Source of the DNA: Chitinophagaceae bacterium
GTDB taxonomy: Bacteria > Bacteroidota > Bacteroidia > Chitinophagales > Chitinophagaceae
Assembly (NCBI GenBank): GCA_004322425.1
Contig: SCVJ01000028.1
Span: 1 to 64,000 of the forward strand
Reading direction: 5' to 3'
DNA length: 64,000 nt
Both the position numbers and the translations under genes were made by a program. Shown here in pieces: positions 56,087-64,000 of the stretch (positions are counted from its first letter, which is position 1; each line of letters opens with the position of its first letter). A model generated the notes under the pieces. It made no database searches and was not told where the DNA came from. It was given only the letters and a program-made list of their open reading frames with translations.

Positions 56087-57448
56087 ATGAACATTAAAAA
56101 AAATATACTCGAAACCATTGGCAATACGCCGTTAATTCAGCTTAATAAAATTACTCAAAATTTACCCTGTTTTGTTGCCGCCAAAGTTGATTATTTCAAT
56201 CCAGGCAATTCTATAAAAGATCGAATGGCAGTGAAAATGGTGGAAGTAGCCGAAAAAGAAGGCAAACTAAAACCCGGCGGAACTATTATTGAATGCACCA
56301 GTGGAAATACTGGTATGGGACTTGCATTAGCCGCTTGTGTAAAAGGGTATAAATGCATATTCGTTACAACCGATAAACAGTCAAAAGAAAAAGCGGATAT
56401 TTTAAAAGCAGTTGGTGCAGAAGTAATTGTTTGTCCAACTAATGTTTTGCCCGACGATCCGAGTAGTTATTATAGTGTAGCGAAAAAATTAGCAAAAGAA
56501 GTTCCTAATTCTTATCACATGAATCAGTATGACAATCTTGCTAATAGATTGGCTCATTACGAAACAACTGGTCCTGAAATATGGGAACAAACTGATGGAA
56601 AGATTACACACCTTGTTTGCACCGCAGGAACAGGCGGCACCGTTACAGGAACTGCCATGTATTTAAAAGAAAAAAATCCAAACATTCAAATTTGGGCGAT
56701 TGATGTTTTTGGATCATTGCTAACAAAATATTTTAGAACCGGCGAAATTGATATGAATGAAGTCCATCCTTATATCAGCGAAGGATTTGGCGAAGATTTT
56801 ATTCCAGAGAATTATGATATGAAATGGATTGATCATTTTGAACAAGTTACCGATAAAGATGGTGCAATCATGGCCCGTCGATTGGCCAAAGAAGAAGGAA
56901 TTTTTTGTGGCTATAGCGCGGGAAGTTGTATTCAGGGCTTAATGCAACTGAAGCACAAATTAAAAAAAGATGATTTGGTGGTTTGCATTTTTCATGATCA
57001 TGGTAGTCGTTATGTTGCAAAAATTTATAACGATCAATGGATGATAGAAAGAGGATTTTTGGATGTTAAAACTTTTAAAGACATTGTCAGTAGTAGAGTG
57101 TCAAACCAAAAACTTGTTACCGTCTCCCCCACGCAAACAGTTTCGGAAGCCGTAGCTCTGATGAAAAAATATGATATCGAAAATATTCCTGTTTTTGTAA
57201 ATGACGCCGCCGTTGGTGCAATAAGTGAAAGTGGATTGTTTCAAAAAATATTTTCTAACCCGGATATTAAAAATGAAAAAGTAGAAGCAGTAATGGAAAA
57301 AAGTTATCCCTTAGTTGATTTTAACACAGCGGTTGAAAAATTAAAAATTTTAATTAACAAAGAAAATGGAGCTGTTTTGAGCAAAGATGAAATTGGCAAT
57401 TATTACATAGTTACTAAATACGATATCATTCATGCATTAAGCAAATAA
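56087..57448 (+). CDS. Cystathionine beta-synthase (PLP domain plus CBS pair)
   Basis: A 453-residue enzyme condensing serine with homocysteine. The PLP lysine is Lys44 (NSIKDRM), the phosphate loop is TSGNTG (71-76), and TAGTGGTVTG is the second substrate-loop motif. C-terminal residues about 330-453 are two CBS (Bateman) motifs (VSPTQTVSEAVALMKKYDIENIPVFV, FNTAVEKLKILINKENGAVL), which may regulate the enzyme by an adenosyl ligand. O-acetylserine sulfhydrylase (CysK) is similar but lacks the CBS pair. Confidence 0.87.
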   Translation: MNIKKNILETIGNTPLIQLNKITQNLPCFVAAKVDYFNPGNSIKDRMAVKMVEVAEKEGKLKPGGTIIECTSGNTGMGLALAACVKGYKCIFVTTDKQSKEKADILKAVGAEVIVCPTNVLPDDPSSYYSVAKKLAKEVPNSYHMNQYDNLANRLAHYETTGPEIWEQTDGKITHLVCTAGTGGTVTGTAMYLKEKNPNIQIWAIDVFGSLLTKYFRTGEIDMNEVHPYISEGFGEDFIPENYDMKWIDHFEQVTDKDGAIMARRLAKEEGIFCGYSAGSCIQGLMQLKHKLKKDDLVVCIFHDHGSRYVAKIYNDQWMIERGFLDVKTFKDIVSSRVSNQKLVTVSPTQTVSEAVALMKKYDIENIPVFVNDAAVGAISESGLFQKIFSNPDIKNEKVEAVMEKSYPLVDFNTAVEKLKILINKENGAVLSKDEIGNYYIVTKYDIIHALSK

Positions 57449-57496
57449 CTTATTGGCTATTACACCTTGCTTTAAAAATCTCTCGAACCTAATTCT

Positions 57497-57504
57497 TATA
57501 TTTG
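57497..57504 (+). promoter_or_regulatory. Candidate -7 box for the aldolase gene
   Basis: TATATTTG, 20 bases upstream of the ATG at 57525. No clear -33 box. Confidence 0.5.
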
Positions 57505-57524
57505 CTCTTCCAAAGAAATAAATT

Positions 57525-58598
57525 ATGGCAACAAATAAGATTGTTTCACTATTGGGCGACAAGGCTGAATATCTACTGAATCATCAATCCAAAACGATTT
57601 CAAAAGATCAACTGCATTTACCTGGTCATGATTTTGTAGATCGTATTTGGATCAACAGCGACCGTAATCCGAACGTACTTCGTAATCTTCAATTAATGTA
57701 TAATTCGGGACGACTTTCGAAAACAGGATATCTTTCTATCTTGCCCGTCGATCAAGGAATTGAACATAGTGCAGGGGCTTCTTTTGCAAAAAATCCAATT
57801 TATTTTGATCCAGAAAATATAATAAAATTAGCGATGGAGGGCGGTTGCAATGCCGTTGCCACTACTTATGGTGGACTTGGATTTCTGTCGAGAAAATATG
57901 CTCATAAAATTCCATTTATTGTAAAAGTTAATCATAACGAATTTCTTACCTATCCCAACAAGTTTGATCAAGTCATGTTTTCGTCCATAAAACAAAGCTG
58001 GAATATGGGCGCAACTGCTATTGGCGCAACAATATATTTTGGCAGTGACGAGTCGACAAGACAAATACAGGAAGTTAGTAAAGCATTTGAAATGGCGCAT
58101 GAACTTGGTATGGCTACTATACTTTGGTGTTATCTCAGAAATCCATCATTCAAAACAAAAGAAAAAGATTATCATGCTGCTGCCGATCTTACAGGACAAG
58201 CCAATCATTTAGGAGTTACTATTGAAGCCGATATTATTAAACAAAAGCTTCCTGAAAACAATGGCGGTTATCTTGCATTGAATACAAAAGAATCTCCTTA
58301 TGGTAAAAATGATTCTCGCATTTACTCTGAATTAACTACGGATCATCCCATTGATCTTTGTCGATATCAAGTGTTGAATTGCTATATGGGACGAGCAGGA
58401 TTGATTAATTCTGGAGGCGCTTCATCAGGAGCAAGTGATCTTGCAGAAGCCGTAACTACAGCAGTCATCAATAAACGTGCAGGTGGTATGGGATTAATTT
58501 CTGGAAGAAAATCTTTTCAACGCCCAATGAAAGAGGGTATTGAAATATTAAATAATATTCAGGATGTTTATTTAGATTCGAATATTACTATTGCTTAA
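57525..58598 (+). CDS. fbaB: Class I fructose-bisphosphate aldolase (DhnA/FbaB type)
   Basis: A 357-residue Schiff-base aldolase of the archaeal/DhnA type that splits fructose 1,6-bisphosphate. Landmarks are [18 protein letters not shown] near 85, a central [14 protein letters not shown]-like block (here [14 protein letters not shown]), [14 protein letters not shown], and the C-terminal phosphate-site [16 protein letters not shown]. Not related to the zinc-dependent class II enzyme. Monocistronic, with its own candidate promoter. Confidence 0.87.
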   Translation: MATNKIVSLLGDKAEYLLNHQSKTISKDQLHLPGHDFVDRIWINSDRNPNVLRNLQLMYNSGRLSKTGYLSILPVDQGIEHSAGASFAKNPIYFDPENIIKLAMEGGCNAVATTYGGLGFLSRKYAHKIPFIVKVNHNEFLTYPNKFDQVMFSSIKQSWNMGATAIGATIYFGSDESTRQIQEVSKAFEMAHELGMATILWCYLRNPSFKTKEKDYHAAADLTGQANHLGVTIEADIIKQKLPENNGGYLALNTKESPYGKNDSRIYSELTTDHPIDLCRYQVLNCYMGRAGLINSGGASSGASDLAEAVTTAVINKRAGGMGLISGRKSFQRPMKEGIEILNNIQDVYLDSNITIA

Positions 58599-58642
58599 GT
58601 TGCACTTTCTCTCAAACGCCTATAACCCCTATTTCGATTGCT

Positions 58643-58650
58643 TATATTTG
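58643..58650 (+). promoter_or_regulatory. Candidate -7 box for accD
   Basis: TATATTTG, 21 bases upstream of the ATG at 58672; no clear -33 box. Confidence 0.5.
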
Positions 58651-58671
58651 TATCTATTCAAAACGTAATGC

Positions 58672-59583
58672 ATGGCAAAACAAGCAGAAGACTTTGATGC
58701 AAACCTTACGGGTGAAGAAGGGAAAGAAAATTCAAAGTCGAGTTGGTTCAGGCGTATTAAAAAAGGAATTCTTACCACTACGCATGAGAAAAAAGAATTG
58801 CCTGAAGGATTATGGAGTAAATGTCCGGAATGTAATTTTCTAAGCACATCTGCCGAGCTAAAAACAAATTTATTTGTTTGTGATAAATGTAATTACCACC
58901 ATCGCATTGGAAGTGAGGAATATTATGAAATTATCTTTGACGAAAATCAATATACAGAATTATTTGATAATCTACGAAGCAAAGACCATTTACAATTCAC
59001 CGATTTAAAACCTTATAAAAAAAGATTAGAAGACATTTGGGGAAATACGGATTTAAAAGATTCAATGCGTGTTGCTGTTGGCAAAGTACATGGTTTGGAA
59101 TTAGTGATTGCTTGTATGGATTTTGAATTTATTGGAGGAAGTTTAGGAAGCGTAATGGGTGAAAAATTTTCCAGAGCAGTGAATTATTGTATTCAAAATA
59201 ATCTACCGTATTTCGTTATTTCAAAATCGGGTGGTGCCCGAATGATGGAAAGTGCATTTTCTTTAATGCAATTAGCAAAAACAAGTGGGAAGCTTTCTCA
59301 ACTAAGTGACGCAAAACTTCCCTACATATCTTTGTTAACCGATCCTACTTTTGGTGGAATTTCCGCGTCCTTCGGTATGCTAGGCGATTTAAATATAGCT
59401 GAACCTTGTGCTCTTATTGGTTTTGCAGGTCCTCGTGTGATTAAAGAAACAATCAAAAAAGATTTACCAGAAGGTTTTCAACGTAGCGAATTTCTTTTGG
59501 AGCACGGCTTTCTTGATTTCATTGTTTCTAGAAAAGATCTTAAAAATAAATTAGCTACTGTTTTAAATCATTTCAAAAATTAA
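58672..59583 (+). CDS. accD: Acetyl-CoA carboxylase carboxyltransferase subunit beta
   Basis: A 303-residue subunit of the enzyme that makes malonyl-CoA for fatty acid synthesis. The zinc ribbon is intact (Cys51, Cys54, Cys70, Cys73: CPEC and CDKC), and the crotonase-like core shows GGSLGSVMGEKFSRA, SGGARMMESAFSLMQ and DPTFGGISASFGMLGD. accA is not in this window. 26 bases before smpB. Confidence 0.96.
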   Translation: MAKQAEDFDANLTGEEGKENSKSSWFRRIKKGILTTTHEKKELPEGLWSKCPECNFLSTSAELKTNLFVCDKCNYHHRIGSEEYYEIIFDENQYTELFDNLRSKDHLQFTDLKPYKKRLEDIWGNTDLKDSMRVAVGKVHGLELVIACMDFEFIGGSLGSVMGEKFSRAVNYCIQNNLPYFVISKSGGARMMESAFSLMQLAKTSGKLSQLSDAKLPYISLLTDPTFGGISASFGMLGDLNIAEPCALIGFAGPRVIKETIKKDLPEGFQRSEFLLEHGFLDFIVSRKDLKNKLATVLNHFKN

Positions 59584-59608
59584 TTTTCCCTTACTTTTTG
59601 TGCTGTAA

Positions 59609-60055
59609 ATGCACCTACTAATGGAACTAAAAAATCGTTCAGTTTTTTACGAATATTTTATCGACGAAAAGTACGTTGCGGGAATGCAATTAACCGGAAC
59701 GGAAATTAAATCTATCCGAGCTGGAAGAGCTACGTTTAACGATGGCTATTGCCTTCTTCACAAAAATGAACTGTGGTTAAAGAATTTTCATATTGCAGAA
59801 TATTCACATGGCACCGTTAATAATCATGACCCCCTTCGCGACAGAAAATTATTACTGCAAAAACGGGAATTAAAAAAAATAGAATCGAAGTTAAAAGAAA
59901 AGGGATATACCCTAATGCCCCTACGAATTTTTTTTAATGAAAATAATTTTGCCAAATTAGAAATTGGACTTGCCAAAGGAAAAAAATTACACGACAAAAG
60001 AGAAACAATTAAAAAACGAGATGTTGAAAAGGAAATAAAGCGTTATCTAAAATAA
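59609..60055 (+). CDS. smpB: SsrA-binding protein SmpB
   Basis: A 148-residue RNA-binding protein that works with tmRNA to rescue stalled ribosomes. The block GMQLTGTEIKSIRAGRATFNDGY and the basic tail (KGKKLHDKRETIKKRDVEKE) are diagnostic. An ATG at 59621 is an alternative start giving 144 residues. No ssrA gene is visible in the window. The last 9 bases overlap the convergent parC gene. Confidence 0.95.
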   Translation: MHLLMELKNRSVFYEYFIDEKYVAGMQLTGTEIKSIRAGRATFNDGYCLLHKNELWLKNFHIAEYSHGTVNNHDPLRDRKLLLQKRELKKIESKLKEKGYTLMPLRIFFNENNFAKLEIGLAKGKKLHDKRETIKKRDVEKEIKRYLK

Positions 60056-62557
60056 TTCCGGTTGTTGTCCCTCCAAATTGGCTACTACCCATTCCATTTC
60101 AACAGATTTACTATAATCCATTAACCTTGCTCCTACTGTTTTCCAGCCAGACAATTCGGTAATTTTCGCAATTTTCAACTTCCCTTTTCTTTGTTGATCG
60201 CCACGCCCCTGCTTTACTGACAAAACAGGTTCCTGATTAGTTGTAACTACAGAAATATAATTTCCTTTTCCTTCTTTAATAAAGAAAAATTTATTTTTTA
60301 AAGTAGTTGTTTCTATTTTAAACCTCTTGACTAAGTATTGCTTTTTTTCCAGATCTGCATAAACTGCTGTAATAATTTTTTCAACATCAAATTTTTCTAC
60401 CAAGATTACTTTTTCATTTTCCAATTTTTGTGTCAACTCTTGATCGGTTATCTCATAATGCCCATCATTAAATACTAGTAAAATTTTATCCTTTATTTCA
60501 AACATTCCTAAATATTCCCCCTTTGCATCTGTATTTAATCTTCCGAATTGAGCGTCGTACCATATTTTTTTTCCAGCAATTGTTGAAACACCGGCTGTTT
60601 TCATTCGAGCTGCTTTTATAGGATATTTCGTTAGCGTATTTCCCATACTATTTCTACCCTTAATTTCCAGTTCGCTAAAATCAAATTCCAATTCTTTTTT
60701 ATGAGCCGAACAATTAGGTGACAGAGAAATTTTTATTAATTCAGCTTCACCATTTGCATTGACACTGAGATAATGTACTTTACTTTTCTCGTCTCCTTTA
60801 GTTAAATCGTATTCTTTTTCTCTTGTAACTCCGGTTACATTAAATCGTTTGACAAAACTTTTTCCACTTTTCCCATCCGTATACAACATATTATAGGTTG
60901 TACGTTCATCATTTTTATTAAAAATAGCGGCATGCAAAATGTCTTTGCCGATGTACGACTTCTCACTTACTTTAACCACTTTCATTGTCCCTCTCTTTGT
61001 AAAAACAATGACATCATCAATGTCGGAACAATCTACAACCCACTCATCTTTCTTTAATCCAGTTCCAATAAATCCATCTTCCCGATTCATATATAATTTC
61101 ACATTTGCAATGGCCACCTGTCGTGCTTCAATCACTTCAATTGATTTTATCTCTGTTTTTCGTTCTCTTCCCTTTCCATATTTTTTTAATAAATTTTCAA
61201 AATAGGAAACTGCATAATCGGTAAGATTGGCTAAATATTTTTTTACTTGAGCTATCTCAGCTTCCAATTCTTTTATTTGCTCATTCAATGAGTCAATGTC
61301 GAGTTTGTAGATTCTTCGTACTGGTTTTTCAGTTAATTTAATAATATCCTCACTCGTTATTTCCCTTTTCAGTTGTTTGACAAAAGGATCAAAAGCAGTT
61401 TGTATAGATAACAGTACTGACTCCCATGATAAATTCTTTTTCTCAAGTTCTTTGTAAATTTTTTCTTCAAAAAATATTTTTTCCAACGACGTATAATGCC
61501 ATTTGGTTTGCAACTCGGCTAGTCTAATTTTCAATTCTTGTTCCAATAAATCCTTAGTGTGATCTACTGAAGATTTTAATAAATCCTGAACAGAAATAAA
61601 TTGAGGTTTCTGATTGACAATAACACAGGCATTGGGTGAAATAGAAATTTCAGAATCGGTGAATTTATATAATGCATCAATTGTAATGTCCGATGAAATT
61701 CCGGGCGCCAAATCAACTTGAATTTCTACAAAAGCAGCTGTATTATCAGTAACTTTTTTAATTTTTATTTTACCCTGATCGTTAGCTTTAACAATACTCT
61801 CCATTACTTGAACCGTAGTAACTCCATACGGAACACTTTTTATCAGCAGTGTCTTCTTGTCAAACTCTTCAATATGTGCACGAACTTTTACTTTCCCACC
61901 TCGCTTTCCTTGGTTGTATTCAGTTACATCAATCTGTCCACCAGTTTGAAAATCAGGATAAATTTCAAATCGCTTTCCTAATAAATGTTTGATGGAAGCT
62001 TCAATTAATTCGCAAAAATTGTGCGGTAATATTTTTGTTGATAATCCCACTGCAATTCCATCAGCACCGTGAGCAAGCAGCAAAGGAAATTTCATGGGTA
62101 ATGAAACGGGCTCATTTTTTCTTCCATCATAACTCAATTGCCAGTTTGTTATTTTGGCATTAAACGCAACATCTAATGCAAACTTGCTTAAACGACCTTC
62201 AATATATCGTGGTGCAGCAGCCGAATCACCCGTTCTTACATCTCCCCAATTACCTTGTGGTTCTATTAATAAATTTTTTTGCCCCAAATTCACTAAAGCA
62301 TCACCAATGCTTGCATCTCCATGTGGATGGTATTGCATGGTTTGCCCAATTACGTTTGCTATTTTATTAAATCGTCCATCATCCATTTCTTTCATAGCAT
62401 GCAGGATTCGTCGTTGTACAGGTTTTAAACCATCATCTATAGCAGGTACTGCACGTTCTAGAATTACATAAGATGCATAATCTAAAAACCAAGTTTTGAA
62501 CTGGCTTTCAATTCCCGTATCTCCTTTCTGATTTAATTCGTTTATTTCTTTTGCCAT
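60047..62557 (-). CDS. parC: DNA topoisomerase IV subunit A
   Basis: An 836-residue type IIA topoisomerase subunit that decatenates DNA. The N-terminal winged-helix region has the catalytic tyrosine Tyr118 in AAPRYIEGRL, with YASYVILERAVPAIDDGLKPVQRR upstream (shown in parts in this region) and the tower/coiled-coil domain after it. The quinolone-region loop reads HPHGDASIGDAL, so the usual Ser is Ala82. The C-terminal domain lacks an obvious GyrA-box, supporting ParC over GyrA. It heads a three-gene minus-strand group read after the DUF1835 gene (7-base gap). Confidence 0.9.
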   Translation of the reverse strand: MAKEINELNQKGDTGIESQFKTWFLDYASYVILERAVPAIDDGLKPVQRRILHAMKEMDDGRFNKIANVIGQTMQYHPHGDASIGDALVNLGQKNLLIEPQGNWGDVRTGDSAAAPRYIEGRLSKFALDVAFNAKITNWQLSYDGRKNEPVSLPMKFPLLLAHGADGIAVGLSTKILPHNFCELIEASIKHLLGKRFEIYPDFQTGGQIDVTEYNQGKRGGKVKVRAHIEEFDKKTLLIKSVPYGVTTVQVMESIVKANDQGKIKIKKVTDNTAAFVEIQVDLAPGISSDITIDALYKFTDSEISISPNACVIVNQKPQFISVQDLLKSSVDHTKDLLEQELKIRLAELQTKWHYTSLEKIFFEEKIYKELEKKNLSWESVLLSIQTAFDPFVKQLKREITSEDIIKLTEKPVRRIYKLDIDSLNEQIKELEAEIAQVKKYLANLTDYAVSYFENLLKKYGKGRERKTEIKSIEVIEARQVAIANVKLYMNREDGFIGTGLKKDEWVVDCSDIDDVIVFTKRGTMKVVKVSEKSYIGKDILHAAIFNKNDERTTYNMLYTDGKSGKSFVKRFNVTGVTREKEYDLTKGDEKSKVHYLSVNANGEAELIKISLSPNCSAHKKELEFDFSELEIKGRNSMGNTLTKYPIKAARMKTAGVSTIAGKKIWYDAQFGRLNTDAKGEYLGMFEIKDKILLVFNDGHYEITDQELTQKLENEKVILVEKFDVEKIITAVYADLEKKQYLVKRFKIETTTLKNKFFFIKEGKGNYISVVTTNQEPVLSVKQGRGDQQRKGKLKIAKITELSGWKTVGARLMDYSKSVEMEWVVANLEGQQPELF

Positions 62558-62564
62558 TTAATTA

Positions 62565-63419
62565 TTATAATCCTTCTAATAATATTTGTGCTTCTTGTTG
62601 TTTCACTTGAGGTAACCTTACATCAATATCTTTCCATCCCAAATTTCGATCACCCAAATGTTCTACTATATTTTGATTGATAAGAAAACTCATTCTATTC
62701 ATTAAGAAAATATCACTTGCTTTAATTTTCATCCGATGCATAGTATTTGTAAAAACGCGTGAAGCTTTTTGCCAATCTCCAGTTATATTTTTAAGGATTT
62801 CGGTATCAAAAAATGAAACTTCTTTTCCAATAATTTTTTTCCCTCCTTCCAAAATGCGCACCGTTGCACTTTCTGCTGATAATCGATTCCATTCATCACC
62901 ATCAACTTCAAATTCACTAACTGTAATTAGCCTAAGCAGTTTCTTTGCTTTAATAACTTCTTTTGGCAAAATGTCGTGTACCGATCGAGGGTAAAACAAT
63001 TGTCCCTTTTCATTAATAAAAGGAAGATTATTTAAAAAAATAATAAAAACTCGTCCCTGAAATTTTTTCAATTGTGGTAGTAGCCAAAAATAACCGGTAA
63101 CGTCGTGGGGATTTTGCCCCAACCAAATCCAAACGGTAGTGCTCTCGTCAGATTCAAGTTGTTGAATAATTTGACGAACAGTGCTTTTATCATTCACTTT
63201 TTCAAGTATATCTTCTCCGTAGGGAGAATCCTTTATTATTTCTTTCCACCAATTTATTCTATCCTGCAAACCTTCGTCTGTATCTATATTTTTTAAAGGA
63301 CCAATACTCCAATCGTCTTTTATTTCTTTAATCTCGGCGTCTAATGAACTGTCTATCTGCATTGCCTCTTGCAATAATTCCATATCTGGCGATTGAAATA
63401 CTATATGTATCATATTCAT
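62565..63419 (-). CDS. DUF1835 domain protein
   Basis: A 284-residue soluble protein whose N-terminus (MIHIVFQSPDMELLQEAM) and WLGQNPHDVTGYFWLLPQL block match the DUF1835 family, sometimes followed by a DUF3658 domain. The rest has no recognisable catalytic motif. Start may be the ATG at 63419 or the second one at 63413. It begins 3 bases after the methyltransferase stop and ends 7 bases before parC. Function unknown. Confidence 0.75.
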   Translation of the reverse strand: MNMIHIVFQSPDMELLQEAMQIDSSLDAEIKEIKDDWSIGPLKNIDTDEGLQDRINWWKEIIKDSPYGEDILEKVNDKSTVRQIIQQLESDESTTVWIWLGQNPHDVTGYFWLLPQLKKFQGRVFIIFLNNLPFINEKGQLFYPRSVHDILPKEVIKAKKLLRLITVSEFEVDGDEWNRLSAESATVRILEGGKKIIGKEVSFFDTEILKNITGDWQKASRVFTNTMHRMKIKASDIFLMNRMSFLINQNIVEHLGDRNLGWKDIDVRLPQVKQQEAQILLEGL

Positions 63420-63422
63420 AAC

Positions 63423-64000
63423 TTAATCTCTTACTTTAATTAAATAATAGGCACATGTTGTGAAAAAATTTCTAACCCAAGGAATGGCTGAAATCAATTT
63501 CAATTGCTTCCTTCCTTGCCAACCAAATTTCCATTCATAAATGGGATTAATTAAAAAATGTACTTTATTAAAAATAATAAACCCCTGATTTTTACAAATT
63601 TTTTCAAAACGTTCAATACTTATTCCCGTTTCCTTTATCTCCAAAAAAGCATCGTGTCCATCTTTCGTCTTTTTTAATAACCAACCGTAAATAGACTTTG
63701 GCAATAAATGTACCCAAGGAATGTTTCTAACCCACGAAGTGCACATTTGTTGATGTCCACCAAATGGCATTTGCCAAGGTGGAAATCCAAAAAAAATAAC
63801 GCCACTTTTAGTCAAATAGTTTTTCATCCATCCAATTAATTTTTCTTGATGATGAATATGTTCAATAACATCTTTTAAAATAATTACATCAAACAAATTT
63901 TCCAATTCACTTGCCTGCACTTTGTAAATATCGTTTAGAATAAACGATATCTTACCTTGTTCAATATCATCTTTCAAATACTCTTTTGCGTTAATAATAC
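63423..64000 (-). CDS. Class I SAM-dependent methyltransferase (5' part outside window)
   Basis: The frame is open to the window edge, so the N-terminus with the SAM-binding glycine motif is missing. What is seen resembles motifs II-III of class I methyltransferases: LFDVIILKDVIEHIHHQEKL and a following TKSGVIFFGFPPWQMPFGGH. The C-terminal ~100 residues are aromatic-rich. The ATG/TTG near 63977 is internal, not a true start. It is 3 bases upstream of the DUF1835 gene. Substrate unknown. Confidence 0.78.
   Translation of the reverse strand, partial: IINAKEYLKDDIEQGKISFILNDIYKVQASELENLFDVIILKDVIEHIHHQEKLIGWMKNYLTKSGVIFFGFPPWQMPFGGHQQMCTSWVRNIPWVHLLPKSIYGWLLKKTKDGHDAFLEIKETGISIERFEKICKNQGFIIFNKVHFLINPIYEWKFGWQGRKQLKLISAIPWVRNFFTTCAYYLIKVRD

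Noticed and set aside
62154-62471. Open frames of 105 and 64 codons on the plus strand in parC
   Set aside because: Antisense shadows of a conserved topoisomerase region.
1-64000. Mobile elements, CRISPR repeats, toxin-antitoxin or phage-defence genes
   Set aside because: I saw no transposase, integrase, repeat-spacer pattern or known defence motif in any frame.

Overview
The window is an AT-rich, gene-dense stretch of a bacterial chromosome that looks like Bacteroidota, most likely a Chitinophagaceae-type organism. The evidence is a SusC/SusD pair, DUF4270, DUF4397, GLPGLI and GSCFA proteins, a Bacteroidota-style ParC, a single cytochrome b SdhC with SdhA/SdhB, and repeated TAnnTTTG (-7) promoter boxes, some with a TTTG (-33) box 19-20 bases upstream. 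I see about 53 protein genes (two cut by the window edges), two tRNA genes and several intrinsic terminators. I see no rRNA, CRISPR array, insertion sequence, prophage or integrase, so this is core chromosome rather than an island. Several apparent starts are TTG codons a few residues before a better ATG; I give the ATG where one exists.

Layout. 1-5.8 kb, minus strand: GSCFA protein (partial), HMG-CoA lyase, RlmB-type rRNA methylase, MetK, a DUF4270 lipoprotein and a half-length starch-synthase-like protein. 6-11.2 kb, plus strand: a flippase-like membrane protein, RfaE2, an ALDH7-type aldehyde dehydrogenase, a secreted subtilisin and a DinB-fold protein. 11.2-16.4 kb: Prc-type S41 protease (minus), tRNA-His (minus), and an outer-membrane receptor-like barrel (plus). 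16.4-19.7 kb: a translationally coupled sugar cassette (Gfo/Idh oxidoreductase plus two glycosyltransferases). 19.6-23.6 kb: FtsE-like ATPase, PurM-like protein, RibF and HolA. 23.7-27.2 kb: a coiled-coil membrane protein, a GLPGLI protein, tRNA-Arg, Ung and PlsC. 27.2-34.2 kb: an envelope-biogenesis locus with LptD on the minus strand and amidase, MlaD-like and OstA/LptA-like genes on the plus strand. 34.3-39.9 kb: a minimal SusC-SusD-DUF4397 uptake operon closed by a strong terminator. 39.9-42.5 kb: fused SpmA/SpmB protein and YchF. 42.5-48.5 kb: a 47-residue membrane protein, an 1175-residue uncharacterised probable outer-membrane protein and an S9 oligopeptidase. 48.5-52.1 kb: sdhCAB. 52.1-54.4 kb: an amino-sugar kinase, MurQ and an unknown protein, probably a peptidoglycan recycling operon. 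54.5-60.1 kb, plus strand: CtpA-type protease, cystathionine beta-synthase, class I aldolase, AccD, SmpB. 60-64 kb, minus strand: ParC, a DUF1835 protein and a partial methyltransferase.

Most of the window is housekeeping and envelope biology. The items most worth a second look are the large uncharacterised surface protein with its small membrane partner, the unknown third gene of the MurQ operon, the SusCD-DUF4397 unit with a palindrome above its promoter, the Lpt/Mla-like/amidase locus, and the fact that five of the eight convergent gene pairs overlap at their 3' ends.
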